The notes: generated by a model from the sequence alone, not told the origin. DNA of 48,340 nt from Indibacter alkaliphilus LW1 (GCF_000295935.2 NZ_ALWO02000035.1:1-48340); one strand, 5' to 3'. Numbered from the stretch's first letter, positions 8,474-17,892 are shown. Numbers and translations: made by a program.

Positions 8474-8731
8474 TTACTTTGTAAGCTTATCTGTTTCAGC
8501 TTTTGCTTTTTTAGCTAGCTTATCTACTTCATCACTTACATCTGAAACTTTTTTAGTCAAGCCATCAAAAAAGCTATTCAATTTACCAGTTACATCATCC
8601 AAGTATTCATTGCTCTTTTTGCCTAACTTCTTCCTTGTATTTTCTCCTTTGTCAGGAGCTACCAATATACCGATTTGTACACCTACTGCTGCACCTAATA
8701 ATGCGCCTAAAAGAAATTTTGTAGAACTCAT
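8474..8731 (-). CDS. YtxH-domain protein
   Basis: The product is an 85-residue protein starting at the Met of MSSTKFLLGALLG; the longer open frame upstream is not typical of the family. A glycine-rich membrane helix (about 5-24, GALLGAAVGVQIGILVAPDKG) is followed by a charged, lysine-rich helical tail with the pattern PDKGENTRKKLGKK. This is the YtxH/gas-vesicle-related family, small membrane-associated proteins often linked to stress responses in Bacteroidota. The gene lies between the DUF1573 gene and a terminator and is probably a single transcription unit. The function is unknown. Confidence 0.85.
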   Translation of the reverse strand: MSSTKFLLGALLGAAVGVQIGILVAPDKGENTRKKLGKKSNEYLDDVTGKLNSFFDGLTKKVSDVSDEVDKLAKKAKAETDKLTK

Positions 8732-8846
8732 AAAGATTGTGTTTTTAGTTATAAATAAAATTTTGGTGTTGATCAACGCTGTTGCGTTTATATCCATAAT
8801 GGATCAACAACCATACCATAGTAACGTTCCTGACTACTTGTCAGTT

Positions 8847-9938
8847 CTATTTAACGGTACTTTTCACAATAATAGTCCTTACCGGGGCAATTGGGTCATT
8901 GCTAAATACTGTAATATGCTTATGATCTATTCCTTTCCTTCCCTTTGGGTCAAATGTAAACCTAAGCTCTGTTCTCTGATCAGACTCTATTTCATCTGCA
9001 CCAAGCATCAGCTCTACACAGTCGCAGTTGGAACTTACTTTTCTGATAATCAACTTCTCTTCACCCATGTTGGTGATGATAATATCACGTGAAACTTTCT
9101 TATTGGCAGAAACCTCCTTTAAATCAATATCTATCTCTGAAAGTCCAATCCTTGGAACCACTTTTTCCATACTCTTGGGCACAGGCTGGAAATATTCAAA
9201 AACAACAGCCATTGTCTTTAGGGGGATAATGGAATTATTTGTCAATGACACATTGATTTCTTCTTCAAAATACCCCAAATCGCCCCTTTTTTCCCCATCA
9301 TAAGCCAACATCAGGATACCTCTCTGACCTTCTGCAATCTTCTCAGGGTTGAGATTGACCGACATATACTCCGGAATACTTTCCTGGTTTTCTGCCAAGG
9401 AAATAGTATCCGCCCCAAAGTTATAGACCTCTACAAACTTGAGTTTCGGTTCATTTGTGAATACATTTCCAATATTAATGGCTGAAAGCCTTAATCCCAG
9501 ATCTCCTACTCTATGCTTATACGCTGATAGAACATCATCCGGAATAGGCATATTTGTTCCTTCCAAAATCAAAGTATCCCCATAAATATCCTGATTGGTT
9601 CTGACTATAATTTGCTTGGCAAACTCACCTCCTCTATGATCTGGATTAAATTTAACTTTGATTGAAGCAATTCTGTCAGACTCTAAAGTATCCTTGGTAT
9701 AGTCTACTGCCGTACAGCCACATTCAGCGAATACGTCTGTTATCCATAAACTATCCTGATTGAGGTTCACTCCGAAAAACTCAGCCTCAACTTCTCCTCC
9801 TTCTTCAAGTACCGCGCCGATATTAATACTTCTCTGCTCCCAAGTCAGTACTTTTCTTTCAATAGATTGTGCTTCAAGGCTTAAGGGTAAAATGAGCAAA
9901 CAACCACCAATAAGACCTAACAGGATATACTTTTTCAT
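8847..9938 (-). CDS. DUF1573 protein with two repeats
   Basis: This 363-residue secreted protein has a signal peptide (KKYILLGLIGGCLLILPLSLEAQ). Two DUF1573-type Ig-like modules are visible. The first, at about 35-130, contains ECGCTAVDYTKDTLES and FNPDHRGGEFAKQI. The second, at about 270-363, contains SNCDCVELMLGADEIES and FDPKGRKG. The paired cysteine motif CxC followed by a P-x-G-R-x-G beta strand is the family signature. A less conserved middle segment probably forms another Ig-like fold. These proteins are periplasmic or surface-exposed and uncharacterised. It is divergent from trpS, with about 70 bases between them. Confidence 0.85.
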   Translation of the reverse strand: MKKYILLGLIGGCLLILPLSLEAQSIERKVLTWEQRSINIGAVLEEGGEVEAEFFGVNLNQDSLWITDVFAECGCTAVDYTKDTLESDRIASIKVKFNPDHRGGEFAKQIIVRTNQDIYGDTLILEGTNMPIPDDVLSAYKHRVGDLGLRLSAINIGNVFTNEPKLKFVEVYNFGADTISLAENQESIPEYMSVNLNPEKIAEGQRGILMLAYDGEKRGDLGYFEEEINVSLTNNSIIPLKTMAVVFEYFQPVPKSMEKVVPRIGLSEIDIDLKEVSANKKVSRDIIITNMGEEKLIIRKVSSNCDCVELMLGADEIESDQRTELRFTFDPKGRKGIDHKHITVFSNDPIAPVRTIIVKSTVK

Positions 9939-10009
9939 ACGCGCAAATAACGTGAAAATTCAAGCGAATTGTACCTTGATTTATTTAATTTGCACCAAAA
10001 TCTACAATA

Positions 10010-10981
10010 ATGGCAAGAGTACTTACTGGCATACAGAGTTCGGGCAGACCACATTTGGGGAATATTCTGGGGGCAATTGTACCCGCTATTGAATTGACCA
10101 AAAAGGATAATAATGAGTCCTTTATATTTATAGCGGATATGCATTCTCTAACGTCGATCAAAGACGGGGAATTACGGAGAGAAAATACAAAGGCAGTTGC
10201 TGCTGCCTGGTTAGCCTTTGGACTGGATATCGAAAAAACGGTTTTTTACAGGCAATCTATGATTCCTGAAGTAGCAGAACTCACCTGGTATTTGAGCTGC
10301 TTCACGCCTTTTCCCATGTTGGCCAATGCGCATAGTTTCAAAGATAAATCAAACAGATTGGCAGATGTCAATGCAGGACTGTTTACATACCCTGTTCTGA
10401 TGGCTTCAGACATCCTTCTTTACTCTGCGGATATTGTACCTGTGGGCAAAGACCAGCTTCAGCACCTGGAAATGACCCGGGATATAGCAAGCTCTTTTAA
10501 TCATAAAATGGGAGAAGATATACTGACTATTCCGGAGGCGAGAATCTCTGAGGAAGTCATGATCATCCCAGGAACGGATGGACAGAAAATGAGCAAGTCT
10601 TATGATAATTTTATTGATATTTTTCTCCCTGAAAAACAGCTAAAAAAGAATATCAACAGCATTATCACGGACAGCACTCCACTTGAAGAACCCAAAGATC
10701 CAGACACCTGCAATGTTTATAAGCTCTATTCCTTGATAGCCAGCAAAGAAGAAACTGCTCAATTGCGCGGAAAATATATCCAAGGAAACTTTGGCTATGG
10801 TCATGCAAAGAAAGAATTTATGGGATTGATTCTTGAAAAATACGGGGAGGAAAGACAACTTTTTGACCACTATATGAATCATTCTGAAGAACTGGAAAAA
10901 AGACTTCAGGAAGGAGAAGCAAAAGCCCGGGAAATTGCCAAAGATATTCTCTCGAAAGTCAGGAAGAAACTGGGTTTTTAG
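10010..10981 (+). CDS. trpS: Tryptophanyl-tRNA synthetase
   Basis: This cytoplasmic class Ic synthetase charges tRNA-Trp with tryptophan. The 323-residue length fits bacterial TrpS. The HIGH-type motif is HLGN at residues 15-18 within SGRPHLGN, and the KMSKS motif is intact at 193-197 (DGQKMSKSYDN). The ADMHSLTS and VPVGKDQLQHLEMTRDIA segments that shape the tryptophan and ATP sites are present. The start ATG follows an AT-rich leader, and a stem-loop terminator lies about 60 bases past the stop. It appears to be transcribed alone. Confidence 0.98.
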   Translation: MARVLTGIQSSGRPHLGNILGAIVPAIELTKKDNNESFIFIADMHSLTSIKDGELRRENTKAVAAAWLAFGLDIEKTVFYRQSMIPEVAELTWYLSCFTPFPMLANAHSFKDKSNRLADVNAGLFTYPVLMASDILLYSADIVPVGKDQLQHLEMTRDIASSFNHKMGEDILTIPEARISEEVMIIPGTDGQKMSKSYDNFIDIFLPEKQLKKNINSIITDSTPLEEPKDPDTCNVYKLYSLIASKEETAQLRGKYIQGNFGYGHAKKEFMGLILEKYGEERQLFDHYMNHSEELEKRLQEGEAKAREIAKDILSKVRKKLGF

Positions 10982-11038
10982 AATCCACACTTTTGAGTAG
11001 AAATTCGGAAATTAATTGGTCAGAAAAAATCATTTTAA

Positions 11039-11075
11039 AGCAAAAGACCAGCACTTTTTGACTGGTCTTTTTGCT
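11039..11075. terminator. Bidirectional terminator between trpS and the small acidic protein gene
   Basis: CAAAAGACCAG pairs with CTGGTCTTTTTG across a loop of about ten bases, and both ends are A/T-rich. It sits between the convergent ends of trpS and the gene ending at 11098, so it probably serves both. Confidence 0.8.
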
Positions 11076-11097
11076 ATTCCAAAAGTGAATAAATTCT

Positions 11098-11520
11098 TTA
11101 TTTGGCAACCCAAAGATCTTTCATTGTTTTACCGTTGATTCTCAAAACGAATCGGGTTGGATTGGGTACTATAACCAGCCTAACGTCCATTTTGTCAAAT
11201 TGCTCTGATTCTAAAGGAACCCCTTCACTTCCTTTGACTTCGTAAGTCACTTTCCCGGCTGCATCAGGCATCATCGGGTGATAGGCATTTGCCAAATAGG
11301 CCGAAGGAAGAAGTACTTCATTGTCCGATTTCAATTGGGCGTATATTTTTTCCAATGCAGCTTCCAACTCATCTCCATATTCCTCATTGAAATCATCTTC
11401 CAGATCATGAAGCTCTTCTTCTATATCATCATAGGCTTCATCTGCATAGGACATTTTACTCAACTCAATCCTTTTTTCTACTATTAAGGATAGGTCCTCA
11501 TCAAGTTTTTTGAAATCCAT
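11098..11520 (-). CDS. Conserved hypothetical acidic protein
   Basis: This 140-residue soluble protein has no signal peptide. Its N-terminal half (about 1-65) is strongly acidic and likely a helical hairpin or coiled coil (YDDIEEELHDLEDDF). The second half is a compact beta-rich part (VTYEVKGSEGVPLE, DVRLVIVPNPTRFVLRING). I do not recognise a named family; it resembles conserved orphan proteins of Cytophagales. It is convergent with trpS through a shared terminator and precedes the polysaccharide deacetylase gene in the opposite reading order, with no clear functional link. Confidence 0.75.
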   Translation of the reverse strand: MDFKKLDEDLSLIVEKRIELSKMSYADEAYDDIEEELHDLEDDFNEEYGDELEAALEKIYAQLKSDNEVLLPSAYLANAYHPMMPDAAGKVTYEVKGSEGVPLESEQFDKMDVRLVIVPNPTRFVLRINGKTMKDLWVAK

Positions 11521-11582
11521 TGTATTTTTTTGGTTAAAACACGAAGGTATTGAATCTATTAAGGGATTCCAAAAATTACAGG

Positions 11583-12887
11583 CTACCTATTATCAAGGCT
11601 AAACTTTGAAATTTCTGCAGGAATGCCGTAAGTCACATATTTCCCATTTGCATTTTTGTGAATACTTAAAACTTCTTCTGTACTCCCATATTTCAACACA
11701 ACTTTGTTCCAATCTGAAGGAATCAAAGTCATCAGAGTAAGTTCCTGATCATACCAAAATTTATCAAGAGCAGAGTTTAAGCTTATCTTCAACTTTTTCT
11801 CTTCCAAGCTATAATCCACTTTTGTATGCATCCTTTGACGCATATATTTGGTGACTTCAGCAAATGTCCCAACCCATATATCTTCTTTTTCTGCGATATA
11901 TTCAAAATAAGACTTGATAACGGCTTCCGGAATAGCTTCCCACCCAATGCCTTCTATCCCATGAAATACTAAAACCAACCAGGTATCATCTCTTGTCAAA
12001 ATATCATCTACCCAAGACCTCATCAACTCAGGTGAAGTTCCTGATAACGGCCCTCGTTGCCACTGTACATACTCTTTATTGTAGTCCTTGCTCAGGTCGA
12101 ATTTTCCAGAACGGTTAATTTCCTCCAGAAATTCCTCAGGCATTCGGTTCCTAGTCGCTGGAAACATTTCCAAAGCATATTCCATCACCCGTTCATCTTC
12201 GGTGCCAAATGGACATTCAGCCGAGAATAGAAATTCTCTGCCTAGTTGCATTTCAATTTCATCTCTGCACTTTTCAAGTTCAAAAAGTAAATTTGCTTCA
12301 TCCAATACAGCTAGCCTTGGGTGTGAGATGGTATGTACACCAAACTCATGGCCTCTTGCAGCATAATCCCGTATTTCCTCCCAATCAATCATTGGACCAT
12401 CTATAATCTTCGGGATAGTCAGGTTTTTGGCACCCATATTTACAGCTTGACTCAAACCTTCATCAATAAGTTGAAATGCAGTTGCTTTCCTACCCTGCTC
12501 AAAAGCAGCCCCTGTCCTATCGTGAAATGAAACAGCGTCAGGCATATCCAAAAATCTGATCAATGAAGCCCTTTCAAATAGATTGTTTTCATCAGTTGGG
12601 ACAGATTGGGATTCTTTGAGGATTTCTTCAGGTTGCCTGCCCAAAAACTTTGCTCTATACTTTGAAGACGGTATTTCTCCCGTATTGATATAAAAAGTCC
12701 CTTTCATTCCAAGAGATTCCATTATGGGCAATGCCACATGAAATTGATTTAAAGTGCCGTCATCATATGTCAGGGAAACAGCCGCTTTTTTCCCATTAGG
12801 CCATTTCAAAATTTGAGTATCTCCTTTTTCCTGCCCAAAAAGAACACAGGGCAAGAGAAGAAAAACGATTACCGATAAATATTTCAT
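11583..12887 (-). CDS. Secreted polysaccharide deacetylase (NodB/CE4-like)
   Basis: The chosen start is the Met preceding a clean signal peptide (KYLSVIVFLLLPCVLFGQ), giving 434 residues; 12 extra codons upstream are probably untranslated. The NodB-type domain shows motif 1 (SLTYDDGT, with the catalytic and metal-binding aspartates) and motif 2 (GVHTISHPRL, metal-binding histidines). Between them lies an insertion of about 140 residues (rich in Glu and Lys). A C-terminal beta domain of about 80 residues follows. It probably removes acetyl groups from an extracellular or periplasmic polysaccharide. The substrate is not evident. It lies outside the main polysaccharide locus. Confidence 0.85.
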   Translation of the reverse strand: MKYLSVIVFLLLPCVLFGQEKGDTQILKWPNGKKAAVSLTYDDGTLNQFHVALPIMESLGMKGTFYINTGEIPSSKYRAKFLGRQPEEILKESQSVPTDENNLFERASLIRFLDMPDAVSFHDRTGAAFEQGRKATAFQLIDEGLSQAVNMGAKNLTIPKIIDGPMIDWEEIRDYAARGHEFGVHTISHPRLAVLDEANLLFELEKCRDEIEMQLGREFLFSAECPFGTEDERVMEYALEMFPATRNRMPEEFLEEINRSGKFDLSKDYNKEYVQWQRGPLSGTSPELMRSWVDDILTRDDTWLVLVFHGIEGIGWEAIPEAVIKSYFEYIAEKEDIWVGTFAEVTKYMRQRMHTKVDYSLEEKKLKISLNSALDKFWYDQELTLMTLIPSDWNKVVLKYGSTEEVLSIHKNANGKYVTYGIPAEISKFSLDNR

Positions 12888-12979
12888 AAACACCAAATAA
12901 CATCGTTTTTTACACTTAAGCATTAACTTTTTGATAATTGGTCAGTTTCCAATTAAATTCAAGGCCTTAATTATCACCC

Positions 12980-13414
12980 ATGCAAAACTTTAAAAATCAC
13001 ACCCGCTATTACCCCTTACATCATTTTATCATCACCCCTCTTACAATCATTTATTTTATCTGGTCTCTTTCCAATGTATTTACATCTTGGGGAACAGATC
13101 AACTATCCGGAGAGTTACATGGACTTTTAGGGGCTATAATTTTGTTGATCCTCCCTTTATTGGCAAGAATTTATGCCCTCAAAAATCAAGACCGTACTAT
13201 CCGTTTGGAAATGAGGCAACGCTATTTCGAATTGACAGGAGAGTCATTTTTGCCAAAAGAAAAAAAGCTCAGACTTTCTCAAATCATTGCCTTACGCTTT
13301 GCTTCAGACAATGAATTGGTTGTTTTGATTGAAAAAGCAATCAGTGGTGGAATGAGATCAAAGGAAATCAAACAAGAAATTCAAAACTGGCAGGAGGACA
13401 GAAGACGTGTCTAA
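12980..13414 (+). CDS. DUF6526-family membrane protein
   Basis: This 144-residue protein opens with NFKNHTRYYPLHHFI, a conserved start of the DUF6526 family. Two hydrophobic helices follow (about 17-34 and 46-66), then a basic cytoplasmic part of about 75 residues (LRLSQIIALRFASDNELVVL). The function is unknown. Its 3' end overlaps the next gene by 8 bases, so the two are probably translationally coupled. The gene is divergent from the deacetylase gene with about 90 bases between the starts. Confidence 0.8.
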   Translation: MQNFKNHTRYYPLHHFIITPLTIIYFIWSLSNVFTSWGTDQLSGELHGLLGAIILLILPLLARIYALKNQDRTIRLEMRQRYFELTGESFLPKEKKLRLSQIIALRFASDNELVVLIEKAISGGMRSKEIKQEIQNWQEDRRRV

Positions 13415-13817
13415 AAGATTGTTGATCACCCTGATAGGCATTCTCTGTATTGGAATAGTGCAAGCTCAAAACAATGTAGAAGAGATAGCAGAAAAATTAG
13501 CCCAAGAGCAACTGGACGCTTATAACAATCGCAATATTGAAGCATTTTTGAAACCTTACGCTGATAATGTAAAGGTATTTAACTTCCCAAATGAGTTTCA
13601 GTATGAAGGTAAAGAAAATATGAGGTCACGTTACCAAAATATGTTTGCAAATAGCCCCGACTTACATTGTAATCTTGTCAAAAGAATGGTCATGGGCAAT
13701 ACCGTCATTGATCAGGAAGAGGTGATACGCAAAAAAGGAGACCCAGTTTTTCATGCCATAGCAATCTATAAAATAATTGAAGGGAAAATTGCTGAAGTTT
13801 ACTTTATCAGTAAATAG
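13407..13817 (+). CDS. Secreted NTF2-like (SnoaL-type) protein
   Basis: The 136-residue product has a signal peptide (KRLLITLIGILCIGIVQAQ) and an NTF2-like fold: a helical opening EKLAQEQLDAYNNRNIEAFLKPYADNV and a C-terminal sheet with AIAIYKIIEGKIAEVYFI. Family members include enzymes and binding proteins, and no catalytic assignment is possible here. The start is GTG inside the overlap with the DUF6526 gene. No ATG lies nearby in the frame, and the signal peptide begins right at this GTG. Confidence 0.85.
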   Translation: MSKRLLITLIGILCIGIVQAQNNVEEIAEKLAQEQLDAYNNRNIEAFLKPYADNVKVFNFPNEFQYEGKENMRSRYQNMFANSPDLHCNLVKRMVMGNTVIDQEEVIRKKGDPVFHAIAIYKIIEGKIAEVYFISK

Positions 13818-14023
13818 GTAAATGATTTCATTTACAGATAGAAAAAAATGGTTTTTGGTTTTTCATTTGGGGATTTTTTTTGGATTCAAGAATTTACGAC
13901 ATCAAAAAAATGCGCTTTACTGCATGATAATTAGAACTTAAACCAAAAACCTGAAATCCTTTTTCTTACAGTTTTATTCAATTGAGAAATCATGTATTTT
14001 CACCGGAATTGAACATAAGAAAA

Positions 14024-14575
14024 ATGAAAAAAATAATTTTGTTTTTGTTGGTTTCCCTGACCTGCCTGAGTCTGCAGGCTCAGGAAACAAAAATGTCTCT
14101 CGGGGGTGGCTACGCATTTGGCAAAGGTCAGCAATCAAAAGAACAGGGAACAGGATACAGAGTAAATGGTGCTTACGAAGTCCACCCCTACCGGTCAATG
14201 GTATCTCATGGATTTACACTATCCTACATCAATACTGAAGCAGATTTCAGACGTAACGAAACCGATTTTTTACAGGAAATCACCCACATTCCATTTACTT
14301 ATACTCCAAAGTTGATGTTTAGTGAAGAAGATTCTAAAGCATACCTTAAGGGAGCATTAGGCCTTCACTATTCCATGTCAAATGTTACCGGACCATCATC
14401 TGTCAGGAAGGAAAATGGCTTTGGCTTTTACGGTGGCATGGCAGGAGGAATAGAGTTAGCCATTTCTTACTTTGCTTTTGTTACTATGGAGTATGAGGTC
14501 GGCTATGTCTCTGAGGGATTTTTGGACAATGGTTTAATCCATAGTGCACAGATAGGATTTGGGGTGAAATTTTAA
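14024..14575 (+). CDS. Outer-membrane beta-barrel protein
   Basis: The start is placed at the Met before KKIILFLLVSLTCLSLQAQE, a clear signal peptide; 14 codons upstream in the open frame are excluded. The mature 165 residues alternate short polar and aromatic beta strands with glycine-rich turns (MSLGGGYAFGKGQ, KAYLKGALGLHYS, GFYGGMAGGIELAISYFAF). They end in a strand with terminal Phe (IGFGVKF), as in outer-membrane barrels recognised by BamA. The ligand is unknown. Its 3' neighbour is the thioredoxin-mnmE unit, which has its own promoter candidate. Confidence 0.75.
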   Translation: MKKIILFLLVSLTCLSLQAQETKMSLGGGYAFGKGQQSKEQGTGYRVNGAYEVHPYRSMVSHGFTLSYINTEADFRRNETDFLQEITHIPFTYTPKLMFSEEDSKAYLKGALGLHYSMSNVTGPSSVRKENGFGFYGGMAGGIELAISYFAFVTMEYEVGYVSEGFLDNGLIHSAQIGFGVKF

Positions 14576-14625
14576 CCAATCATCAATATCCTTTGTCAAA
14601 TGAACTGTATTTGGCCTGGAGTCGT

Positions 14626-14633
14626 TAAATTTG
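14626..14633 (+). promoter_or_regulatory. Bacteroidota-type -7 box before the thioredoxin gene
   Basis: TAAATTTG matches the TAnnTTTG -7 consensus of Bacteroidota. It lies 20 bases before the thioredoxin-gene start. No TTTG is at the ideal 19-21 base spacing; one occurs 12 bases upstream. It abuts a 15-base palindrome. Confidence 0.4.
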
Positions 14634-14648
14634 GGAAATGACATTTCC
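14634..14648. promoter_or_regulatory. Short palindrome at the thioredoxin-mnmE promoter
   Basis: GGAAATG-A-CATTTCC has perfect 7-base arms. It sits between the -7 box candidate and the start at 14654, where a repressor site would be expected. The 11-base core recurs (as its complement) at 17893-17905. Confidence 0.35.
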
Positions 14649-14653
14649 GTGAT

Positions 14654-15106
14654 ATGAAAAAAATTCTTCTTCTCGCACTGGTAACACTTATCAATATTGA
14701 TCTTTCCTTGGCTCAGGATAAAATCAACTGGCTGACTTTTGAGGAAGCTGCTTCAATGACCAAATCCAACCCAAAAATGATTCTGGTTGATGTTTACACA
14801 GATTGGTGTGGCTGGTGTAAGAAAATGGATAAAGAGACTTTCACCGATCCAAAGGTCATAGATTATATCAACAGCAATTTTTATGCAGTCAAAATGAATG
14901 CAGAAGATACCCAAAGAACTTTTGAATTCAAGGGCAAAGAGTATACAGAATCTACTATGGCAAAAGCTATGCGTGTCAGCTCTTACCCTAATTTTGTCAT
15001 CATGGATGCCGCAATGGAAAACATTACCCAAATGCCCGGATATAGACAAGCTGATCCATTTTTGAAAGGTTTGGACAACTTGATGGATAAATTCGGGAAA
15101 AAATAA
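14654..15106 (+). CDS. Periplasmic thioredoxin-fold protein
   Basis: This 150-residue protein has a signal peptide ([20 protein letters not shown]) and a thioredoxin fold with the redox motif Cys52-Gly-Trp-Cys55 ([17 protein letters not shown]). A cis-proline region is present near YPNFVIMD (about residue 113). It resembles DUF255/thioredoxin_7-type proteins found in the periplasm of Bacteroidota, which act on protein thiols. The mnmE start lies one base past its stop, so they are co-transcribed despite having no obvious shared role. Confidence 0.9.
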   Translation: MKKILLLALVTLINIDLSLAQDKINWLTFEEAASMTKSNPKMILVDVYTDWCGWCKKMDKETFTDPKVIDYINSNFYAVKMNAEDTQRTFEFKGKEYTESTMAKAMRVSSYPNFVIMDAAMENITQMPGYRQADPFLKGLDNLMDKFGKK

Positions 15107-15107
15107 G

Positions 15108-16490
15108 ATGAGCTTTTCTATTCATGAAAAACAGGATACAATCATCGCATTGGCAACTCCTCAGGGGGTAGGTGCTATTGCAGTGATCCGCTTATCCGGA
15201 AATAATGCGATCAGCCTTACTAATGAAGTATTCAAGGGTAAGGATTTGGAAAAGCAGGATTCCCATACCATACATTTTGGAACCATAAGAGATGGGGATA
15301 AAATCATAGATGAGGTTCTTGTTTCACTTTTTATAGCTCCAAAATCTTTTACCAAAGAAAATGTAGTTGAAATTTCTACACACGGATCTTCCTACATAGT
15401 CAATCAGGTAATTAAGCTTTTTATTCGCAAAGGCGCCAGACCTGCCAAGCCAGGGGAGTTTACCCAAAGAGCATTTTTGAATGGGCAGTTTGATCTAGCT
15501 CAAGCTGAAGCTGTGGCGGACCTGATCCATTCCGACTCAGAAGCTTCCCATCAGGCCGCTTTGAATCAAATGAGAGGTGGTTTTAGTGGAGAAATTTCAA
15601 AATTGAGAGCAGAATTGATCCATTTTGCTTCCATGATTGAATTGGAACTGGATTTTACAGAGGAAGATGTCGAGTTTGCCAGCAGGGATGATTTACGTGT
15701 TTTGGTGGAAAAACTTATGCGGGTAATAGAGCAGTTGATCGGAAGTTTTGACCTTGGGAATGTCATCAAAAATGGAGTTCCCACCGTTATCGCCGGAAAG
15801 CCCAATGCCGGCAAGTCTACCCTGCTCAATGCATTGTTGAATGAAGAAAAAGCAATCGTTTCTGATATAGCAGGTACTACAAGGGATTTTATTGAGGATG
15901 AAATCAATATAGGTGGGGTGATATTCAGATTCATTGATACAGCCGGACTTAGGGAGACTACTGATACCATTGAAGCCATTGGAGTCAGCCGTACTCAGGA
16001 AAAAATGAAGACAGCTTCATTGATCCTTTACCTTTTTGACCTAGGCGATACAGATATGATAGAAATCAGCCGGGACATCAACAAGCTGGAAAATCTGGGT
16101 GTGCCATTTTTGAAAGTAGCCAATAAGATAGATAAGGCGGATTTAGGCTTTGTAGATGAACTAAAATCCAAGCATCCAGATACAATCTTCATTTCTGCAG
16201 GGAATAAAGAAAACCTTGAAGATCTAAGAAACCGAATCCTGGAATTGGTCAACCTGGACAAATTCAGAACCGGAAATACCATCGTCACCAATATCCGTCA
16301 TTACGATTCTTTAGTCAAAACTAGACAGTCTTTGCTGGACGTACTTGAAGGATTGGACAATGAAATCACCAATGACTTTCTGGCCATGGACATCCGCAGG
16401 TCTTTGCACTATTTAGGCGAAATTACAGGTGATATTACGACTGATGACTTGTTGGCGAATATTTTTTCGAAGTTTTGTATCGGAAAGTAG
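15108..16490 (+). CDS. mnmE: tRNA uridine-5-carboxymethylaminomethyl modification GTPase MnmE
   Basis: With MnmG this GTPase forms the complex that modifies uridine 34 of several tRNAs. The 460 residues match the family: an N-terminal formyl-tetrahydrofolate-binding domain ([22 protein letters not shown]), a helical domain, and an inserted Ras-like G domain. The GTP motifs are GKPNAGKST (about 229-237), [16 protein letters not shown] and NKID. The C-terminal CIGK with the conserved cysteine is intact. It is the second gene after the thioredoxin-fold gene, and a LysR gene converges on it with a gap of about 57 bases. Confidence 0.98.
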   Translation: MSFSIHEKQDTIIALATPQGVGAIAVIRLSGNNAISLTNEVFKGKDLEKQDSHTIHFGTIRDGDKIIDEVLVSLFIAPKSFTKENVVEISTHGSSYIVNQVIKLFIRKGARPAKPGEFTQRAFLNGQFDLAQAEAVADLIHSDSEASHQAALNQMRGGFSGEISKLRAELIHFASMIELELDFTEEDVEFASRDDLRVLVEKLMRVIEQLIGSFDLGNVIKNGVPTVIAGKPNAGKSTLLNALLNEEKAIVSDIAGTTRDFIEDEINIGGVIFRFIDTAGLRETTDTIEAIGVSRTQEKMKTASLILYLFDLGDTDMIEISRDINKLENLGVPFLKVANKIDKADLGFVDELKSKHPDTIFISAGNKENLEDLRNRILELVNLDKFRTGNTIVTNIRHYDSLVKTRQSLLDVLEGLDNEITNDFLAMDIRRSLHYLGEITGDITTDDLLANIFSKFCIGK

Positions 16491-16547
16491 GCAAAAATAA
16501 ATCCAGCCCAATAGCTCAAACCCTCCTACCCTATTTGGATCTTTAGA

Positions 16548-17477
16548 TCAATCCTCTTTCCCCCCCATATCACTGAAGAATTTTTTAACAATGTCCTCTT
16601 TATTTTCTTTTAAAAACTCAAGATATGCCAGAGGAAGTGGCATATGCTTTTTGCCTTTTAACCAAACCAATCTCCATTTTGTGGTGATAGGCAAGCCTTT
16701 AACAGGAATGATTTTAAGCTGCTTGGTCTGAAGTTCGTTTTTAATCCCAATTAATGGCATGATAGAAAAGCCGAGTCCTGCAAGAACTGCTTGCTTGACT
16801 GCTTCATTTGAGGTGAGCTCCATTTTTTTCTGAATGGAGATTTTATTTCCTTCTATGAATTTTTCCATAGTCTTGCGTGTCCCTGATCCGCTTTCCCTAA
16901 AAATCAATGGAAACTCTTTGAAGATTTCTTCATGCTTTACATGACTGTTCACCTCCATGGCAGAGCTTCCAACTAAATAAAGATTGTTATCAAGCAAGTC
17001 CTGGTATTCCAAATTGATCCCCGGGGGTAAAATTGATACCAAGGCCAAATCAATTTCATTTTGTTCCAATGTCTCCAACACTTTATTCTTATTGGTCACA
17101 TCCATTTTCAATTCAACACTTGGGTGTTTTTTTAAAAAATCTGTCAGAAAGTATGGCATCACATATTTTCCCGTTGAGACCACCGCAATTTTCAACCTTC
17201 CTGTGAGCTGTCCTTTAAAAGCCATAGTTTTCCCATTTATTGCCTGAACTTGGGTAAGAATATTTTCTGCAAGCTCAGCTATTTCGTAACCAAATTCGGT
17301 CACATGAATTTTCCTCCCCAATACCTCAGTAAGGGGAATATCAAACTGATCCTGAAAGTTTCTAAGCTGAATGGAGACTGCTGGTTGGGTAAGATGTAAC
17401 TCTTCCGCAGCCTTAGTAATGGAACCCGTTTCTACGATTTTTTGAAAAACCTGTAATTGATGAAGTGTGTAATTCAT
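16548..17477 (-). CDS. LysR-family regulator, CbbR/CmpR-like
   Basis: This 309-residue protein has an N-terminal winged helix-turn-helix (LHQLQVFQKIVETGSITKAA, LHLTQPAVSIQL). The effector domain contains GRLKIAVVSTGKYVMPYFL, which resembles the CbbR/CmpR group that senses inorganic-carbon status. It is divergent from the 88-residue orphan gene and the bicarbonate permease, with about 140 bases between the starts. The shared intergenic region has a TTAT-N7-ATAA site. Regulation of the permease is a strong inference from this context; no autotrophy genes are seen in the window. Confidence 0.9.
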   Translation of the reverse strand: MNYTLHQLQVFQKIVETGSITKAAEELHLTQPAVSIQLRNFQDQFDIPLTEVLGRKIHVTEFGYEIAELAENILTQVQAINGKTMAFKGQLTGRLKIAVVSTGKYVMPYFLTDFLKKHPSVELKMDVTNKNKVLETLEQNEIDLALVSILPPGINLEYQDLLDNNLYLVGSSAMEVNSHVKHEEIFKEFPLIFRESGSGTRKTMEKFIEGNKISIQKKMELTSNEAVKQAVLAGLGFSIMPLIGIKNELQTKQLKIIPVKGLPITTKWRLVWLKGKKHMPLPLAYLEFLKENKEDIVKKFFSDMGGKED

Positions 17478-17486
17478 AATATAAAT

Positions 17487-17501
17487 TTATGATCTCAATA
17501 A
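17487..17501. promoter_or_regulatory. LysR-type operator candidate
   Basis: TTAT-GATCTCA-ATAA is a perfect interrupted dyad in the lysR-permease intergenic region, with the T-N11-A spacing typical of LysR regulators. It is close to lysR, as expected for an autoregulatory and activating site. AT-rich surroundings make chance dyads likely. Confidence 0.4.
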
Positions 17502-17615
17502 TAAAGTTAAATAAAAATTAATAAGAATTATACTTCACTTTTGCCCGCTGAAAGGGATGGATGTTCGAAAACATTCATTCAATTACCTATAACAAACATT
17601 CTAAAGCGAAGTAAA

Positions 17616-17882
17616 ATGGAATTAAGATTAATAGACGGAGAATTCAACCAAAAGGACGCAAAAGAAATTATCATTCAGTTGATCAATGACAAAATCAACT
17701 TTCATGTCCGCAGAAATTTCAGTTCCAAAATCAGATTTGGACTTGCAGATGAAGTATCTGAAAACCGAATCATTTCTTTGAAAAGTGATTTGGATACTAT
17801 AGTGAAGCTTTTTGACCAAAAAGAAGCCTCAGACACTAAGTATAGGCTGCATGCCAATATTGAGATTACCCCTATCCAATAA
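17616..17882 (+). CDS. Hypothetical 88-residue protein upstream of the bicarbonate permease
   Basis: The start is the ATG before ELRLIDGEFNQKDAKEIIIQL; the open frame extends 25 codons upstream but without coding character. The protein is small, soluble and mixed alpha/beta, with no signal peptide or recognised domain. It is not an evident PII-type SbtB homologue. It sits between the LysR gene and the permease, 57 bases before the latter, so it probably shares their regulation. A regulatory or accessory role for the permease is inference from position only. Confidence 0.75.
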   Translation: MELRLIDGEFNQKDAKEIIIQLINDKINFHVRRNFSSKIRFGLADEVSENRIISLKSDLDTIVKLFDQKEASDTKYRLHANIEITPIQ

Positions 17883-17892
17883 GGATCCGAAC

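Noticed and set aside
13850-13951. Distant inverted repeat GGTTTTTGGTT/AACCAAAAACC
   Set aside because: The arms are low-complexity and about 80 bases apart, so a functional structure is not supported.
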